Shown here in pieces: positions 60,901-64,000 of a DNA stretch of 64,000 nucleotides. Each line of letters opens with the position of its first letter. Position 1 is the first letter of the stretch. Below the pieces are notes generated by a model. It made no database searches, was not told where the DNA came from, and was given only the letters and a program-made list of their open reading frames with translations. The translations under genes and the position numbers were made by a program. Source of the stretch: Patiria miniata (Eukaryota; Echinodermata; Asteroidea; Valvatida; Asterinidae). The DNA lies in NCBI RefSeq assembly GCF_015706575.1, contig NW_024037062.1:5948811-6012810 (forward strand), written 5' to 3'.

Positions 60901-63550
60901 CATGATCAGGGTGGCATTTCAAAGAGGAGATTCAACCCTAACAGATCTCTCTTTGATTAGCATGTGCCCCACTTTTGTTCCATTTAGTAAAAATATCTCG
61001 GTTTCGTTTTTTTTTATCCACTCTGTATGATGAAATATATTAGTGATCTGTGCAGTAGAAGTTGTTATGAAGTTAGAACCATTTTTTGGTGAAATTCTCA
61101 GTTCAGTTGTGGTTTGCAATAAGCTTGATTTAAATTAAACTATCTGTAGCCAACAATGATTGTCCGACAATTGTCAGTCAATGAACTTGTAAAAAGTATT
61201 ATTGTCTTGGTATTTCACAGGTCTTCACTATAGTTTCCAACGCATGACATCATCGACATGACTACACTTTGAATGCTTGTAATCAGCAGCGTCAAACGTA
61301 TTCTTTTTTCATCATTTAAACCGTACTTTTTTTAGCACTGGTTTAATACATCAACTGTTTTGATAACATTGGACATACCTCTACCCTATTCTGCGAATAA
61401 ATGCCAATGAACGTCTCATTTCCAGCTGGTATGCCCTTCTGGATCATTCCAGAGCCAAAATTCCTGGCACGTGTGTGAACCTTGGTCAGAATCAGAAACA
61501 GAACCAATGAAAGCGAAAATACATACATTTACGATCACAAGAAGTTGTGATTTCGGACGACATTATTGAAATGTAAAGTTCACTGACAAGCATTATCCAA
61601 CGATAACTAAGCACACTCTAACATTTCATAGTTTGACAAAACTAGGGGAGCAAGTAAATGAAAAGCTCATGAGCCGAGAACACATCTTCAAGCCAAGAAA
61701 AAGCGCAGTCGCCTGCTCTGAGTACTAGGGCCACAGTCAGCCGGGGGGAGGGGGGGGGGGCACCACAAGATAAAAACATAAAAAAACATATGATTTTGAT
61801 GCAAATTTTGCTTTGCAGAGGCGGCCCTCCCCAACCCCCTCTGCGACAGGTCCTGCCAAGAATGATAGTATACTACGCTTCACTCAAAACTTTACAGTAG
61901 AAGAAATATCGTAAATTATACAAGTTTCAAGTGAAAACATAAGTTCCACTATTATTCTTCATTATAGACAATCATTTAATTTGATTAACATCGAGTTTTT
62001 GGAATACCGTCTTGAAAAACTGCACCCACAAACAAAAACGATTAGAAAACGTTGGTGTTTTCCCTGAATGTATTTCTCTCGAAACAATTCGGCCAATTTT
62101 TCTCATTTTGAAGAAAAAGTACTACTATTTTTTCATTCTTTACAACAAGCACTTTTTTAATTGAAGCTTTGTAATAAGCTCACCTCATTGTACGTAATCC
62201 AGGAATAGGGACTTTCTGGTTCCGGTCTCCATCCTAAACACGGATCGTTACCTAACGGCCGGACAAAAAGGTATTAACATGGCATCAGGTAAAACTCGCT
62301 CGTTTCCAATGCCCTATCTTGTTTTCCGCTAAATGGCACAAAACTGTTTGAAAATAAAGCAGATCTCAGGATAGTGTCTTCGGTACGCCGTTGTTGTATA
62401 ACAAAAAGATGGCAGCCAAATGGACCAATCAGCAGCTTAGTCAACATTTCTGATTGACACGACGTCACTATTTCAAAACTCGACTCCTATTGGCTGGCGC
62501 ATAAACATTGCATGGCTCACATAATCAGACGTGGGTTACGGAGAAGGCTCCTTCGGACAGCGGGTGATACCAAGACTAACATCAGCTAAGGAACAATTGT
62601 GGACAAATTGCATCCGCCATGATGGATACGTTTACATTTCGTGCGCACATAATACGCGCGCGCGGAAGTGATACTTCTATCCAACGAAAACTCAAAGAAG
62701 ATGGAGGTCACCAGCGTCCTTGGATAAGGCAGAGGATACCAGCGAAAACGGACAGAGACACTTTGCTATCCATTTTTTGGGCAGTGCAATCGTTGAATTA
62801 TTTCAAGCCAACTGTTATAATAGTGATCTTGGTGATTCTGGAAAAAATGCTATGAGGCAAAATAGCAATTAACCTGTCTACTTAATGAGACAATCCCTGC
62901 TCAAATTGAAGATAGGGACTGTACCGAATATCCTGTGAATCCACCGGAAATTGTGGCGTTGGTTTTAATACAAGTGTGCACGAAGGCACATTTTTTTGCT
63001 TGTTTTGCAACGGAATCCAGATACAACTTAACATTTTTGTGCATGTGTTTTTTTATCTGAAAATAGGGTGCACACCTTTGTTCCCCAATACTGATGTTCC
63101 CAAATACCGATGTTCTCCGAAATCCTTTACCATATAACCCAAATGCTAAAGATCTCGGGGTACTATAAGTATTGGGAAACATCGGGTAGACCCCCTGAAA
63201 ATGTATAGTGGGCACTGAGGTAAATCTTCCATAAGTAAGTTGTTATGCAAATAACTTAATATTTTGGGCAAATGATCCTGCTAGTTTTACGATATAGATA
63301 TATTGAGTACTCTGAAAAGAGACCAATCCCTGTTAATTTTTTTGTAGTGACCTACGGTAGTATTTTGAAGTTATGTACTTTTATTTTCCCCTTCATTTGG
63401 CAGGGGGGGGGGGGATAAAAGAGCCCACTCACCAGAGAGTTTCAACCCACGCATGAAACAGTCGTGGAGTGAGTCCACATCGTCGAAAAACCTTGAGATG
63501 AGTTTCCCATCAGGGAGCAGTGTGGAGACCCTCTCGTGCTCCGTTGTACC
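48921..63550 (-). CDS. ACSL: Long-chain acyl-CoA synthetase, tandem copy B (exon 1 outside window)
   Basis: Second copy of the same enzyme gene, same strand, about 25 kb from copy A. Exons 2-19: 63433-63550, 62184-62251, 61379-61480, 60395-60494, 59686-59858, 59258-59290, 58833-58958, 57749-57832, 56939-57073, 56596-56681, 55683-55734, 54977-55072, 54699-54860, 52036-52152, 50512-50655, 49813-49914, 49482-49553, 48921-49103. Every exon has the length and phase of its copy A partner except exon 8, which is 12 bp shorter. About 650 codons are visible with no stop or frame break. Exon 15 is identical in protein to copy A, exon 16 differs by one residue, and the last exon by four of 60. Exon 14 is more divergent (nine of 54), including residues just after GYGQTEN. 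The first coding exon, expected to carry the ATG, is not in the 450 bases left in the window. The enzyme looks functional. Expression may differ from copy A because the intron contents differ. Confidence 0.93.
51392..52009. mobile_element. Tc1/mariner-like non-autonomous element in ACSL B intron 15
   Basis: Element of 618 bp flanked by TA (51390-51391, 52010-52011). About 55 bp at each end are inverted repeats sharing CAGGG.GAGT, GAACCCAAACCCCC and ATATTTCATATTT. No transposase. Copy A has only a 252-bp intron here, so the element arrived in copy B after the duplication or was lost from A. Confidence 0.75.
52550..52612. repeat. Arm fragment of GTCCGAAGTCCCATTG units
   Basis: Contains TAGTCCGAAGTAACATTG, GTCCGAAGTCCCATTG and GTCCGACGCCCCATTG in a row. 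It matches the left arm of the palindrome at 54360. Confidence 0.75.
52970..53765. repeat. Palindrome of 16-bp AACTCGTACG units, split by a hAT-like MITE
   Basis: The left arm (52970-53075) repeats CAACTCGTACGCCAGC with a 16-bp period. The right arm (53693-53762) carries the inverse TACGAGTTG units. The MITE 53187-53683 sits between them, so the palindrome is older than that insertion. Confidence 0.75.
53187..53683. mobile_element. hAT-like MITE, CAAGGGCGGATCCAG family, copy 2 with internal duplication
   Basis: Same terminal repeats as the copy at 17412, in the opposite orientation, with the exact 8-bp target duplication GAATTGGA (53179-53186, 53684-53691). It is 497 bp instead of 314 bp because an internal segment of about 179 bp is present twice in tandem (53266-53444, 53445-53624). 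It is inserted inside the AACTCGTACG palindrome of an ACSL copy B intron. Confidence 0.9.
54360..54572. repeat. Palindrome of 16-bp GTCCGAAGTCCCATTG units with telomere-like loop
   Basis: The left arm (54360-54422) has units such as GTCCGAAGTCCCATTG and GCGACGCCCCATACG. The right arm (54494-54572) has the inverse CGGACCAATGGGACTT units. Four exact TTAGGG repeats (54428-54451) lie at the inner edge of the left arm. Confidence 0.85.
54428..54451 (+). repeat. Four TTAGGG telomere-type repeats
   Basis: Exact four-copy run inside an intron of ACSL copy B, bounded by unique sequence. Interstitial, not a chromosome end. Confidence 0.95.
55979..56451. mobile_element. Non-autonomous DNA transposon, 9-bp TSD family, copy 2
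   Basis: Same family as 26147-26580 (shared interior includes GACCAATCAGCGGGCG and CTCCGTGGATAACGGGTGATAC). Flanks are GGATTTTAT (55970-55978) and AGATTTTAT (56452-56460), a 9-bp duplication with one change. The matching intron of copy A (around 28480) reads straight through as CAGGGTTTCATTGGG, the empty site. Confidence 0.8.
57180..57595 (-). mobile_element. tRNA-derived SINE in ACSL B intron 9
   Basis: On the minus strand: box A-like CCGTTGGTTACGG (57556-57568), box B GGTTCGAATCC (57528-57538), a body ending GCGCCTTGAGTAC...GTGCGCTATATAAGA, and an ATTATT-type tail near 57190. Copy A has a 273-bp intron here without it. Confidence 0.75.
58090..58745. other. Copy-B-only insert in intron 8-9, unidentified
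   Basis: The intron is 1000 bp in copy B and 464 bp in copy A. The extra DNA has no terminal repeats that I can define and no recognised coding sequence. Confidence 0.4.
58833..58958 (-). other. ACSL: ACSL copy B exon 8: ATP/AMP-binding loop
   Basis: Encodes the same phosphate-binding loop as copy A in 42 codons and lacks the four-residue GMFG-type duplication of copy A. Splice sites are intact on both sides. Confidence 0.9.
60527..61025. mobile_element. Foldback Tc1/mariner-like MITE in ACSL B intron 4
   Basis: Element of 499 bp flanked by TA. The two halves are near-perfect inverted copies over roughly 240 bp each (shared GGTTGACTGAGCAGTG, GTCTATTTAGAG, GCGCCACTTTTCA). The matching copy A intron reads ATACAATTACATAATGAAAT without the insert, giving an empty site. 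Confidence 0.85.
62370..62578. mobile_element. 9-bp TSD family, older diverged copy in ACSL B intron 2
   Basis: Right-hand part of the family (TTACGGAGAAGGCTCC, CGGGTGATACCAAGACTA). Orthologous to 37110-37385 in copy A by position and by the shared flank AAGCAGATCTCAGGATAG. The left half is shortened. Confidence 0.55.
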
Positions 63551-64000
63551 CTGTGTCATTAGTGAAAAGAGCAGAAAACTTAATCTTCGGTTGAATTTAA
63601 GCAATGAAAGATTTGAACGTAGTCAGCTTGGTGATTTCCAAAATGAGTTTGGTAAACGTAAACAAGAGTTACCATGACTGCGGTAAATATACTTTTGAAA
63701 CGCCTGGTCTTGTTTTCACATTAAATTATAGGGTTGATAGGTGTATGACTGTAACATTCTTAAACTATCTTTCTCAAAAATCACTGGCTCTTCAGTAATT
63801 TTGAACAGTTGCACCCGGAAGCAATACTTTTGTACGTACACATACATTCGTTATGGGCGCATTTCGAAGTTCTTTGAGTTGAAAGTTAGGTTCTTGAACT
63901 TTATTTTCACTTGAAAAAAAAATCTTCCACACCACATATTGGTGAAAGAAAAACGTTTCAATGACAACAAACCTTTTTAAGAGAAAAAAGAAGTAAAGAA

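Larger units (their letters stand above)
47060..63850 (-). repeat. Segmental duplication unit B (ACSL copy B and flanks)
   Basis: Direct tandem partner of unit A. Matching introns such as exon 19-18 (379 against 378 bp), 17-16 (579/597) and 14-13 (114/116) are nearly equal in length. Others differ through insertions: exon 16-15 (252/1380), 11-10 (3293/257), 5-4 (372/884). Confidence 0.85.

Overview
The window is nuclear DNA from an animal. It holds a split, multi-exon gene with GT-AG introns, tRNA-derived SINEs, LINE remains and many short inverted-repeat transposons. The protein is an animal-type long-chain acyl-CoA synthetase (ACSL1/5/6 branch), and the SINE and MITE styles resemble those of marine invertebrates, perhaps a non-vertebrate deuterostome. 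The species guess is weak. No prokaryotic, organellar, rRNA or CRISPR feature is present.

Gene content. Two copies of one gene lie head to tail on the minus strand. Copy A (23,650-40,690) has 19 coding exons that join without a frame break into about 682 codons, close to the length of human ACSL1/ACSL5. Copy B (48,921 to 63,550 and beyond) has exons 2-19 in the same order with the same phases and nearly the same lengths; its first coding exon must lie past the right edge. Both keep the ATP/AMP-binding loop, the GYGQTEN motif and the C-terminal DRKKHIF segment, so both look functional. Homology between the units continues into introns and 3' flanks (about 21,955-38,250 matches about 47,060-63,850), so this is a tandem segmental duplication.

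Layout. 1-21.9 kb: no recognisable host gene; dispersed MITEs (PIF/Harbinger-like, hAT-like, Tc1/mariner-like), a LINE 3' tail and palindromes. 21.9-40.7 kb: ACSL copy A with a 3.3 kb intron carrying a SINE, a CRE-rich tandem repeat and an L1/Tx1-type LINE fragment, and a 2.65 kb first intron carrying a 1.4 kb palindrome. 40.7-47 kb: spacer of nested repeats. 47-64 kb: copy B with its own, different insertions.

The most useful observations come from comparing the two copies. Several transposons are present in one copy and absent at the matching site of the other, giving filled/empty pairs that define element ends, target-site duplications and relative age. The least explained structures are palindromes whose arms consist of short degenerate repeat units (16-bp units around GTCCGACGCC, 16-bp units around AACTCGTACG, and 8-11-bp units around AATGAGCAAG). 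All exon calls were made by hand reading of splice sites and by comparison between copies; no alignment or database search was run.
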